Below, piece by piece: positions 7,719 to 14,911 of a DNA stretch of 15,074 nt. The notes beneath the pieces are model-generated. The model was not told the DNA's origin. It worked only from the letters and a program-made list of their open reading frames with translations, and made no database searches. The stretch is taken from contig JALOTI010000005.1 of assembly GCA_025457985.1 (NCBI GenBank), positions 1 through 15,074 on the forward strand, read 5' to 3'. The stretch is from Leptospira sp. (GTDB lineage: Bacteria > Spirochaetota > Leptospiria > Leptospirales > Leptospiraceae). Both the position numbers and the translations under genes were made by a program. Numbering within the stretch: the stretch's first letter is position 1; each line of letters begins with the position of its first letter.

Positions 7719-7732
7719 TTGATTCAAATCAA
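7719..7732. promoter_or_regulatory. FNR/DNR-type operator between porin and norE-like genes
   Basis: TTGATTCAAATCAA is a perfect TTGAT-N4-ATCAA palindrome centred at 7725.5. On the plus strand TATTGT (7755-7760) starts exactly 29.5 nt from the centre, the same spacing as at nirK. This predicts a rightward start near 7767, toward the norE-like gene, with a leader of about 180 nt. On the minus strand the hexamer at the same spacing is poor (TAGCCT), but the porin start is only 37 nt away. The site could serve either or both genes. Confidence 0.82.
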
Positions 7733-7825
7733 GTCCATAATTGTTTTTTATTGATATTGTCTAATAAGTGTCCAGATTTCGAATCTAAATGCAATCGGAA
7801 ATCATTTATATGTTAAATTTTTTGG

Positions 7826-7849
7826 GTTATGTCGAAAATAACGTACGTT
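7826..7849. promoter_or_regulatory. Overlapping palindromes in the norE leader
   Basis: GTTAT (7826-7830) and ATAAC (7838-7842) form a 5-bp inverted repeat with a 7-nt spacer. It overlaps the perfect 10-bp palindrome AACGTACGTT (7840-7849). This could be an operator for a second regulator of the norE-like gene, or chance. The rest of the AT-rich gap up to 7945 holds nothing further that I can support. Confidence 0.2.
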
Positions 7850-7945
7850 TTGTACCTTATTTTTTGATTTTATAGATTTGGAAAAATAATTAAATTCTAT
7901 AAGTTAATATAAAAAAATGAAATTAAATTACAAAAGTAAATCAAA

Positions 7946-8518
7946 ATGAGCAAAGTTTACAAAAACAAAAAGGAATCACTTGGGTATCCACCTGGGGGTA
8001 TTCTTATTTGGATCATCGTCTTCGTGGAGTTTGCCACTTTTTGTATGGGAATCTGTTCTCTCGTTTATGATAAGACAAAAGATCTAAGCGAGTTCCAAAC
8101 AATGCAGACACAATTGAATCGCAATTTTGCCTTCTGGAATACTATCTTTCTTCTAACGAGTGGTGCTTTGCTCGCACTTAGTCTCAGAATAAAAGAAAAT
8201 AGTAATGAATCAGGATTTACCTATTGCCTTTTCGGTTCGGTCGGATTTGGTATCAGTTTTTTAGTTTTGAAATTTCTAGAATTCTATGACAAATGGAGTC
8301 TCGGATTTTCTTTAGATTCAAATCAATTTTATACATACTATTGGCTGTTAACTGGTTTTCATTATATGCATGTTGCCGTTGGTATGATTATCCTATTTTA
8401 TATCTACATCCATCGTAAATCAATGGAATTTGTGAATATTGAGGCAGGAGCAATATTTTGGCATATGTGTGATCTCATCTGGCTCATCTTATATCCAGCT
8501 TTATATCTCATCCAGTGA
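7946..8518 (+). CDS. norE: NorE-like cytochrome oxidase subunit III family protein
   Basis: A 190-residue membrane protein with five predicted helices (about 18-40, 62-81, 92-113, 131-155, 168-189). It has the subunit III hallmarks K109-x2-E112, the GFHYMHVAVG motif (137-146) and the final helix GAIFWHMCDLIWLILYP with H173. Short five-helix members of the COX3 family that are not beside oxidase subunits I/II are typically NorE. NorE is an accessory of membrane NO reductase that supports NorCB activity or assembly. Here the next gene is norF-like, and norC-, nirK- and nirV-like genes are nearby, so NorE is preferred over a true oxidase subunit III. The ribosome-binding site is weak. A long AT-rich leader separates the start from the FNR-type box. 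Confidence 0.82.
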   Translation: MSKVYKNKKESLGYPPGGILIWIIVFVEFATFCMGICSLVYDKTKDLSEFQTMQTQLNRNFAFWNTIFLLTSGALLALSLRIKENSNESGFTYCLFGSVGFGISFLVLKFLEFYDKWSLGFSLDSNQFYTYYWLLTGFHYMHVAVGMIILFYIYIHRKSMEFVNIEAGAIFWHMCDLIWLILYPALYLIQ

Positions 8519-8525
8519 GGAAATT

Positions 8526-8756
8526 ATGTTTAATATTTTAATTACGTATCTTATTTTGCTTTGCATCGTATACATTTCGTTTTATGGTCTAGGATCGTTT
8601 AGTCCAGGTAATGTCAATTTAGTAGTACTTAGTGCCGCCAAATTTCTAATGATATCCTTTGTATTTATGAACTTATGGAAGGCCCACACTTTTTGGAACT
8701 TGGTGTTTGGCCTACTCATACTTGTATATTCATCTGCGATACTATTTTTGACTTAA
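8526..8756 (+). CDS. norF: NorF-like / COX IV-type small membrane protein
   Basis: A 76-residue protein with three predicted helices (about 3-20, 31-50, 56-75). The core AAKFLMISFVFMNLWKAH (37-54) followed by FW matches the small prokaryotic cytochrome oxidase subunit IV/NorF family (KFxxxxFxFMxLxxAH). The ATG at 8526 is chosen because GAGG (8517-8520), overlapping the upstream stop, lies 5 nt before it; longer in-frame versions would run back through the norE-like gene. It sits 7 nt after the norE-like gene, so the two are co-translated. NorF is reported with NorE as an accessory of NO reductase. The 102-base gap after it, convergent with the next gene, shows only a 10-bp palindrome GTGGATCCAC (8769-8778) and no clear terminator. 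Confidence 0.75.
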   Translation: MFNILITYLILLCIVYISFYGLGSFSPGNVNLVVLSAAKFLMISFVFMNLWKAHTFWNLVFGLLILVYSSAILFLT

Positions 8757-8858
8757 GTGAAGAATGGAGTGGATCCACAGTTTAGAAAGAAAATCGGATC
8801 TTATCTTCAGTGAATCCAACTGTTTACCTGGATATTCGATCAATCAAAAACCATCCCC

Positions 8859-10097
8859 CTACCTTATCTGTTCAAAGGACTGACCATCCGTCGACGAATA
8901 GAGTCGTGTTTCAAAATTCGAACCTCCTGAAACTGGTCCATTTACCAGGAAAAACAGTTTTCCATCAAATCCAGTCATCCGAACAGATTGAACAGACGAA
9001 AAAGCTTCAAAAGTAAGTTGGCTGGATACTTGCGAAAAATTCACGCCATTATCTGTGCTTCGATACAGATTATAGGTTCGCGGATTGGTTGAAGAAGATT
9101 CATTTAGCGCATACAAGGTAGAACCAACCTGTGCAAGAGAGACAACGTTGTTGAGTCCAGCAACCGTACTTGCCACAAAGGACACTGTGTTCGCACCCGT
9201 ATCCCAAGGTCCATTGGGATTTGTATTCGTATATCCTAATGCTGTGCCAAATCCTCCAAAAATGGTACGACTGCCTGTATACAAAGCAGTTGCATAATTT
9301 GATGCACCTGTATCTGCGGCGGTAAAGGTTGCTCCCGTCCAACGACGCCTTGGTCCAAAGTATACCACCCCATTTAGATTTTCCACGAAGGCTGTGCCCG
9401 AGTTTTGGTCTTCACAGACAAAGCTCCCGCCACTTGTCCTTCCGCAGAGTCTAACATTGGAATTTCTTCCTACTAAAAACACAAAACTTCCAGATACAGT
9501 TGCGGATACGTTAACATTAAAGGTTTCAACATTCGCAGGAGCTGTAATACCCAGAGATCCTAAATTAACCTCTGTAAATTGGACATCATCTAAGTTGGTG
9601 CCAATACCAAGATGGTAGGTTGCTTGTGTTACCGTTGAAGAAGAACCGGAACCTTCGGATGTTGCCGATACAACCAAAACAAACACTTGTCCACCTGTGG
9701 CGGAGAATCCGATGACTCGGCATTCCCTTCGGGAAGTACTTGAACTGCCGTTAATACAGTTTGGGATGTTTGAGTAGGACTTTCTAGTTTCGATCCTGCC
9801 AGAATTTGCCAATCGCCATATGCTAGGAACTGGAGGCGATCCGGCATCTCCGAAAACATAGAGACTTCCATCCTGGACGCGAAGATATCTAGGAGCTGAA
9901 CTGCTACTCCCCCCTCTAGCGAGAGTAAGTGCCCAGATCCAAGCTACAGGACTACGTAACGTGTCGTTAGTTGAAATCTTAGATGCTTCATTTCTACAAT
10001 TGCATAAAACTGAGAAGCTTACAAAACAAACTAAAGCAAAAGATGTAAACTTTGATAAGACGAACATTTTTGAATTTTTTATATTTTTATTTTTCAT
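8859..10097 (-). CDS. Putative lipoprotein with Asp-box (BNR-like) repeats
   Basis: A 412-residue secreted protein. The signal peptide ends in LCNC; C34 fits a spirochaete lipobox (Leu at -3, Asn at -1), so it is probably a surface or periplasmic lipoprotein. The body is rich in Ser, Gly, Thr and Val with short beta strands. It contains at least two Asp-box-like motifs, STDNGVNF (347-354) and SSTDGQSF (401-408), as found on the turns of sialidase-type beta-propellers. No catalytic residues of sialidase can be recognised, so a propeller-type binding protein is the most that can be said. An AGGA ribosome-binding site sits in the 9-nt gap after the upstream gene, so the two genes form one operon. 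Function unknown. Confidence 0.7.
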   Translation of the reverse strand: MKNKNIKNSKMFVLSKFTSFALVCFVSFSVLCNCRNEASKISTNDTLRSPVAWIWALTLARGGSSSSAPRYLRVQDGSLYVFGDAGSPPVPSIWRLANSGRIETRKSYSNIPNCINGSSSTSRRECRVIGFSATGGQVFVLVVSATSEGSGSSSTVTQATYHLGIGTNLDDVQFTEVNLGSLGITAPANVETFNVNVSATVSGSFVFLVGRNSNVRLCGRTSGGSFVCEDQNSGTAFVENLNGVVYFGPRRRWTGATFTAADTGASNYATALYTGSRTIFGGFGTALGYTNTNPNGPWDTGANTVSFVASTVAGLNNVVSLAQVGSTLYALNESSSTNPRTYNLYRSTDNGVNFSQVSSQLTFEAFSSVQSVRMTGFDGKLFFLVNGPVSGGSNFETRLYSSTDGQSFEQIR

Positions 10098-10106
10098 ACT
10101 TCCTAC

Positions 10107-11453
10107 CTAGTATATATACTGTATTTCGAAATTGAAGATGGATTCCCATCGTTGAATCGTTCCTACCATCGGCGCAGGTTGGTAGGAAAATCCTGGCTTA
10201 AATAAAACACTTCCAGCGCTCGGAGCAGTTACCCCACTGAAAAAGTAAGCATCAATAATATTTACAATTAAATAGCCACCATACATAGTCCATGCGAGAT
10301 TCCTATCGGCTACTGAAGATTTTAATCTTTGGTAGGTAGGCTCACTCAGCAAATATCCAAATGTCAATGAGGAAGTAAGTTTTTCATCCGAAGAAGCGAC
10401 AGGATTTTGCCTGGTTGCATATAGACTTCCAACTAGTGTTCCGAATATACCTCCAGAATTGTTCTGGTATTTCTTCTTGGCATCCGTTACCTCAGCTTCG
10501 TTTACAATCACATTGCCCAAAAGCGCAACTCCACCTAACATCCATCCAGCTCCTTTCCAAGTGTTCCCACCATATATCTGACCCCAACCGGGCAAAAATG
10601 CGGATCTCAATGCTCTTGACCAGGGAGTTGTTGGTCTCACAAAATCTTTCGATTTTTCACCTGAATAGGTTCCCTCGTTCCATGCATCTGCAGCAAAATA
10701 AGAAGCAATCCCATCTGCAGTAAGGATGGAAGCCAATAGAAGTAAAGATACATTTTTCATTTCGCTATAACGAGCTTGGGTTGATGCCGGTTGCCCAGCA
10801 TTTACATAGTTATAACCCGATAACCCACCCTTTCTTCCTTCAAAAGTTGTTAATCCGTAAACACCTACTAATACTGGTAATTCGAACGCACGTCTCCCCT
10901 CTGCACTAACTCCGGCGATATCTGGAGAAAAAATTAGTCCACCTGTTTCTAATCCCGCAATTGATGTACTGGTCCTCTTTGCTCCCCACACATCCGCAAA
11001 AAGTCCGAGTGCCATAACTTCTAACACGGAAAAGGTGATAGCTGCTTTTTTGCTTTCAGTTCGGTAGAGACCGCTATATCCTGGGATGAGACCCAATGCA
11101 AAATTGCCCCAAGGATTGATTTCCTCATCGGGATCTCTTGGAATAAATTCATCCCCTTTAACAGAAGCCTCAGCAACCCTAGCTTCTTCTTCTAAGATCT
11201 CTTGTTTGATTTCTTCTTCTGATTTTTTAATCTGGGTTTGTGCCTTCCAGATAACTGGGCGGACCTTTAAGCCTTTCACTTCTTTTTTAGGGTAATTTGC
11301 TACGCTCAAATTTTCCGATTGCACTTCCAGGGAATCTTTTTTGATTTTTGCTTTAACATTCGTTAACACTTTTCCAGACTTAAGTGTTACTTCGTCCGAA
11401 AAGATAGGTGTCCAAACAAAAATCATCAAGGTTAGGAGAGTTCTGATTTTCAT
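10107..11453 (-). CDS. DUF5683-like envelope protein with N-terminal beta domain
   Basis: A 448-residue protein, function not known. A signal peptide (1-19) is followed by a small beta domain EVTLKSGKVLTNVKAKIKKD (21-40) to about 66, then a charged, probably coiled-coil segment (72-98). The rest holds two similar membrane-associated parts. The first has LGLIPGYSGLYRTESKKAA (120-138). The second has RSAFLPGWGQIYGGNTWKGA (283-302), the signature of the DUF5683 type. Each is followed by a hydrophobic helix, suggesting an internal duplication. The C-terminus (FNFEIQYIY) ends in an aromatic residue, as in outer-membrane proteins. No good ribosome-binding site precedes the ATG. The shared 27-bp palindromic element lies 55 nt upstream. 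The gene leads an operon with the downstream lipoprotein. Confidence 0.65.
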   Translation of the reverse strand: MKIRTLLTLMIFVWTPIFSDEVTLKSGKVLTNVKAKIKKDSLEVQSENLSVANYPKKEVKGLKVRPVIWKAQTQIKKSEEEIKQEILEEEARVAEASVKGDEFIPRDPDEEINPWGNFALGLIPGYSGLYRTESKKAAITFSVLEVMALGLFADVWGAKRTSTSIAGLETGGLIFSPDIAGVSAEGRRAFELPVLVGVYGLTTFEGRKGGLSGYNYVNAGQPASTQARYSEMKNVSLLLLASILTADGIASYFAADAWNEGTYSGEKSKDFVRPTTPWSRALRSAFLPGWGQIYGGNTWKGAGWMLGGVALLGNVIVNEAEVTDAKKKYQNNSGGIFGTLVGSLYATRQNPVASSDEKLTSSLTFGYLLSEPTYQRLKSSVADRNLAWTMYGGYLIVNIIDAYFFSGVTAPSAGSVLFKPGFSYQPAPMVGTIQRWESIFNFEIQYIY

Positions 11454-11508
11454 AACGCAAACAGAATCTCATAGAAAGGCTTGGTCTATAAATAAATGAG
11501 TAAAACTA

Positions 11509-11535
11509 CAAATACTATCTATTTTAATAGGTTAA
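11509..11535 (-). promoter_or_regulatory. 27-bp palindromic element, copy 1
   Basis: The core at 11515-11530 reads CTATCTATTTTAATAG (plus strand), flanked by CAAATA on the left and GTTAA on the right. It matches the element at 13432-13458 at 25 of 27 positions. It lies 55 nt upstream of the DUF5683-like gene, in the same orientation relative to that gene as copy 2 is to the FecR gene. Two such sites in front of two operons beside a response regulator suggest its binding site. Confidence 0.6.
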
Positions 11536-11549
11536 TAGTGAAAGTCGAT

Positions 11550-12209
11550 TTAAGCAAACCCGCGTTCTTTGGCTTTTTTAGTGATCTCTAATTTAGTTTT
11601 TGCTTCGAGTTTTGCACAAATATTTTTGATATGAAACCGAACGGTGCTATGCGATATCTTTAAAATATCAGCAATTTGGCTATCTTTTTTACATTCGATT
11701 ACCAAGTCTAAGATTTGTTTTTCACGATCCGTCATAATAATGGAAGGATTTTCTGTCTCAACTTGAACTTTATGAAGAGAAGTAGCTATGCGGAGTGCTA
11801 CTGTAGGAGAAAAAAAAGCACCACCAGCAAGAACTACATCATACATAGATCTGAGATTGCCAGCATCCATTTTATAAATATAACCCAATGCACCAAATTT
11901 AATCATTTCAAATATCTTTTCATCCGAATCGATATTGGAGAGTATGATGATTTTTGCATCAGGCTTTTTTGATTTGATAATCTTCAACAGATCCAAACCT
12001 CCGATATGCGGAAGATGGATATCCAAAAAGAACAAATCGGGCAGATCCTCATCAGAAAAATGAGATAAAAACTCCTCTCCCGATCGAAAGGTAAATACCT
12101 CACGAAAGCGAGTATCTTTTACAAGTTCCGTGCGGAGGAAATCACGGAATTGTTGGTGGTCTTCCACGACCACCACTCGAATTCTCTCAGGAGAGTTAGT
12201 CGGCATCAA
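11550..12209 (-). CDS. NarL/LuxR-family response regulator
   Basis: A 219-residue DNA-binding response regulator. The receiver domain (about 10-128) has the acidic pair E16/D17, the phosphoacceptor D63 in FFLDIHLP, S91 and K113, all as required for phosphorylation. The C-terminal LuxR-type helix-turn-helix (about 158-219) contains TDREKQILDLV and SQIADILKISHSTVRFHIKNI. The listed start is TTG, immediately followed by an ATG (12206); either may be used and no strong ribosome-binding site is seen. It lies 24 nt downstream of the FecR-type gene on the same strand, so the two are one operon. The divergent HisKA_3-type kinase is its likely partner, because NarL-type regulators pair with that kinase class. 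Confidence 0.93.
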   Translation of the reverse strand: MMPTNSPERIRVVVVEDHQQFRDFLRTELVKDTRFREVFTFRSGEEFLSHFSDEDLPDLFFLDIHLPHIGGLDLLKIIKSKKPDAKIIILSNIDSDEKIFEMIKFGALGYIYKMDAGNLRSMYDVVLAGGAFFSPTVALRIATSLHKVQVETENPSIIMTDREKQILDLVIECKKDSQIADILKISHSTVRFHIKNICAKLEAKTKLEITKKAKERGFA

Positions 12210-12233
12210 ACTTGGGAAGAAAATGGAATCTCT

Positions 12234-13358
12234 TTAGAATTCAGTTCCTTCCACCTCTGTCTCGTTAAATGATTGTTTCCCTTCGGGAGATAGTACAATA
12301 TATGTATTTCCTTCTTGGTAGATAACACCTTGGATCTTTCTTCCATCTTTTAGAACCAATGTTTCGGATGACTTACCTGTAATTTCCTCAATTTTTTTGA
12401 TGAGTACTTCCTGGCGTTCTTTGTTGAATTTTTTCAATTCATCGCCAACCAACATGGGATCTCTCACTTTTGCGGATTCGATAGCTATGAGTTTTTCAAA
12501 TTCCTTAATTTCAGCATTCAAATCTTTGTTCGCAATCGTGGAAATCTTAGGAGCCTTCCATTTTTCAATTCCTTTCGTTACTGTCTCAGGTTCCGATTTG
12601 TCCTTCAGAACATCATTCAATTTAATTTCGCTATTTGATTTTTTAGCTAACTGAATTTCTTTAACAGCATCGTCTAGGCCGACCGTTTTAATGAAACTAT
12701 CTTTTTCTTTTGTGGAAATCTGAAGAGTTTGACCCTTTTCGAGAGTCACTGCGGATGTTTCTAAGTCAGCTAGGATTTTTTTACCCTCTTCTGTTTGATC
12801 CAATCCGCCTGATTCTAAGTCCTCCAATTCCGGGATTCTCACTCGGGTCGAAACTGCCCCGCTGACTACCTTTAGCTTAGAATCTCCCGTTTTACTTACC
12901 TCTATACCAAATTCGGTTCCACGAACACCGGCAACAAAGGTCGGTGATGCGATCTGTACTTTTTCATCGCGCTTCAATGGCTTGGATACTTTAAACATCG
13001 CCGAACCTTGGCTGATTGTAGAATTGATCACCTTTGTATCAGAATTTTTCCCAAACAGAAAATTAGAATTTGGCTTGATTCGAATAACTACTTCTGCTTC
13101 ATGTTCTAATACTTGCAAGTCGCACATGGATTTAGGACCCGTCTCAATGAGTTTCCCCACTTCAATGATATCCCCTTGTTTGAGTTCCATTTGTTCTGAG
13201 GAAACTTTTCCAACTGTGAAAAGTACAAGCGCAGTCAAACTTTCGTTCTTTGGTTCGGAAACAACGGATTCTGTTGGTCTCGGTGTTTCTGTTTTTTTAC
13301 AACCCCATGAAATGCCTATTATAAGGGCAATATGTGCTAGAATTATCGCTAATTTCAA
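12234..13358 (-). CDS. FecR-domain lipoprotein
   Basis: A 374-residue lipoprotein (signal peptide, C20 in ISWGC). A FecR-type beta domain spans about 45-175, with the family landmarks VGKLIETGPKSMCDLQV, GSAMFKVSK (118-126) and ASPTFVAGVRGTEFGIEV (137-154). The middle is charged and probably helical. The C-terminus (about 333-374) is a small beta domain LVLKDGRKIQGVIYQEGNTY, resembling residues 21-66 of the DUF5683-like protein nearby. In leptospires FecR-domain lipoproteins are common, and not all are linked to iron. Here the gene heads an operon with a response regulator, so an envelope-sensing role is possible. The start is TTG, supported by a strong AAAGGAG site 8 nt upstream. The 27-bp element lies 73 nt upstream. 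Confidence 0.85.
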   Translation of the reverse strand: MKLAIILAHIALIIGISWGCKKTETPRPTESVVSEPKNESLTALVLFTVGKVSSEQMELKQGDIIEVGKLIETGPKSMCDLQVLEHEAEVVIRIKPNSNFLFGKNSDTKVINSTISQGSAMFKVSKPLKRDEKVQIASPTFVAGVRGTEFGIEVSKTGDSKLKVVSGAVSTRVRIPELEDLESGGLDQTEEGKKILADLETSAVTLEKGQTLQISTKEKDSFIKTVGLDDAVKEIQLAKKSNSEIKLNDVLKDKSEPETVTKGIEKWKAPKISTIANKDLNAEIKEFEKLIAIESAKVRDPMLVGDELKKFNKERQEVLIKKIEEITGKSSETLVLKDGRKIQGVIYQEGNTYIVLSPEGKQSFNETEVEGTEF

Positions 13359-13431
13359 AACAGGACTCCTTTCTTTGGTTAGATTCCGATCATAAATAAT
13401 TATTTTACTATTAAAAAATACTTTTTAGTTC

Positions 13432-13458
13432 CAAATACTATCAATTTTGATAGGTTAA
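13432..13458. promoter_or_regulatory. 27-bp palindromic element, copy 2, between fecR-like and kinase genes
   Basis: The core CTATCAATTTTGATAG (13438-13453) is a near-perfect palindrome with 7-bp arms, flanked by CAAATA and GTTAA exactly as in copy 1. On the minus strand TTGATA (13449-13444) could be a -35 element, with TATTTT 18 nt further on, for the FecR-type operon. On the plus strand the element ends only 10 nt before the kinase GTG start, where a bound protein or the AGG it contains could affect kinase expression. Confidence 0.65.
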
Positions 13459-13468
13459 GCGGTCTCCT

Positions 13469-14911
13469 GTGAAGACGAATACGAATTTTAACTGGAACTT
13501 GCACGAGTCCAGACCCAAACTTGGTATCTATGTACGTTATATCAAAGAATCTCTTCCAGGTTATATGTACTTTGGAATTGCGGGAGCATTCATTTATTCG
13601 CTCTTTCTCATTTATGATTTTTGGTCAGGGGAATACAAAGAGAATCTTACCTATGTATTTCGAATCATAATCATCGCTCTTTGTTTGACTGCTGTTCAAA
13701 TCATTAAGCGAACAAAGTTAACAAACTACTATCTTATGAATTACATCATGTCCGCTATCTTTTTCTTCGAAATCGAAATCCAAGCTACTGGTGTTGTTCC
13801 TTACTGGGAGTTTGAGTCCTGGTTTTCAAATTTGATTTTTTTACTTTTTCTATCTTTCTTTTTTCGGGGTAAACCTAAGTCTTATTTTGTTTTTTTAATT
13901 ATACTTCTAAGCTATTACTTTGCACGGACGATTTCGTCTTATGAAGGTGAATTGACGGAAGCACACCAGTTCTCTATTATTATGACTTACTTTTATATGG
14001 TGACTTGCTCGGCAATGTCTCTTCTCTTGAATTTATATTGGTTCAATATTCGATACCAATTCCTTTTCGATATTCACAAAGCAGCCATAGATAGAGCCAA
14101 AATAAGTGAGCAAAAAGTAGAAATAGCCACTCTAAAAGAACGAGAAAAGATATTTATGGATATCCATGACCATTTGGGAGGAAAGATCTTAGAGGTGTAT
14201 CTATCACTTGATACTTTGAAAGGTAACCTTACTTCAGATTCCCAACATAAACAAATCAATGATTCTCAACTCGCTCTTAGAGAAATTCGAGAAATCATCC
14301 GAGATCGGATGCGATCCATCGATGAGATTTCACTTTTTAAAGAAAACACAGAAAAGGGGATTCAATATATTATTAATTCAAGATATACAAAGGTAAACAA
14401 AGAGGTAAATGTTTCGATCAGTGCGGAAGTAAAACTTTCTTCGATACTAGAGCGCATCAAAAAGGAATCAAAGGACATTCTTTATTTCATACTATCAGAG
14501 ATGATCAATAATGATATCCAATATGGAAAAGAAAAAGCCATCTGGAGGATTGAAGCAACAAACGACTACTTATTCTTTAAACTAAAGAACGTCATTGATG
14601 TAATGCAATCTAAAGGAGTTGGAACATCGATCATCCTATCGCGTTGCAAACAAATCAATGCTAGCTTCGAAGCTAAAATCAGTACAAAGTCAGAATTTGA
14701 AGGGAAACTTATTCTACCTTTATCATCAATGATCCTGGAGATCTGCTGCAGATGGTGCCGTATAGCGCCGTGGTTGACGGTCAACGTGTGGTCAAAGAGG
14801 AGGCATTCGTTGACCGCATCAAACGCTACAACACCATCAACTTGCAGGTGGGAGGCTTTGCTGGAGTGTGATGCGTGTACCTGGAGTGTGATGTGTGTAT
14901 CTGGAGTGTGA
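13469..14911 (+). CDS. Membrane sensor histidine kinase, C-terminus replaced by foreign sequence
   Basis: The genuine part runs to about 14730 (about residue 420); the open frame then continues into foreign DNA and stops by chance in a minisatellite. Six predicted membrane helices (about 31-50, 61-80, 86-106, 118-132, 138-155, 167-193) form the sensor region. A linker helix leads to a HisKA_3-like dimerisation region, KEREKIFMDIHDHLGGKILE (223-241), with phosphoacceptor H233. The ATPase domain has an N-box (SEMINND, N347/N348) but no DxGxG G1 box. Instead it reads KLKNVID and then SKGVGTSIILSRC (381-393), resembling the shortened ATP lid of GHKL/AgrC-like kinases. The natural end is probably near GKLILPL. 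The start is GTG; an in-frame stop at 13451 rules out anything longer. The likely partner is the nearby NarL-type regulator. Confidence 0.85.
   Translation: MKTNTNFNWNLHESRPKLGIYVRYIKESLPGYMYFGIAGAFIYSLFLIYDFWSGEYKENLTYVFRIIIIALCLTAVQIIKRTKLTNYYLMNYIMSAIFFFEIEIQATGVVPYWEFESWFSNLIFLLFLSFFFRGKPKSYFVFLIILLSYYFARTISSYEGELTEAHQFSIIMTYFYMVTCSAMSLLLNLYWFNIRYQFLFDIHKAAIDRAKISEQKVEIATLKEREKIFMDIHDHLGGKILEVYLSLDTLKGNLTSDSQHKQINDSQLALREIREIIRDRMRSIDEISLFKENTEKGIQYIINSRYTKVNKEVNVSISAEVKLSSILERIKKESKDILYFILSEMINNDIQYGKEKAIWRIEATNDYLFFKLKNVIDVMQSKGVGTSIILSRCKQINASFEAKISTKSEFEGKLILPLSSMILEICCRWCRIAPWLTVNVWSKRRHSLTASNATTPSTCRWEALLECDACTWSVMCVSGV
14731..14860 (+). other. Foreign exon-like segment joined to the kinase gene
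   Basis: From about the GATC at 14731, GC content by hand count is 71/130 (about 55%), against 22/60 (37%) at 14641-14700. A frame different from the kinase reads DPGDLLQMVPYSAVVDGQRV and onward through KRYNTINLQ to 14847. There CAG|GTGGGAG looks like a eukaryotic 5' splice site. I do not recognise the peptide. The exact joint could lie anywhere from about 14716 to 14745. Confidence 0.6.

Noticed and set aside
8439..8756. Longer version of the norF-like gene
   Set aside because: It would run 80 nt into the norE-like gene in another frame. The ATG at 8526 has a proper ribosome-binding site and gives a normal-length NorF-like protein.
7946..8756. Subunits III and IV of a terminal cytochrome oxidase
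   Set aside because: No subunit I or II genes are adjacent. The proteins are short, and the nirK/norC context favours NorE/NorF, although the families are homologous.
8769..8778. GTGGATCCAC palindrome as a terminator between convergent genes
   Set aside because: The stem has no loop and no following T-tract, so it cannot form a rho-independent terminator.
8859..10097. Sialidase
   Set aside because: Asp-box-like motifs are present, but no catalytic arginine triad or FRIP motif can be recognised.
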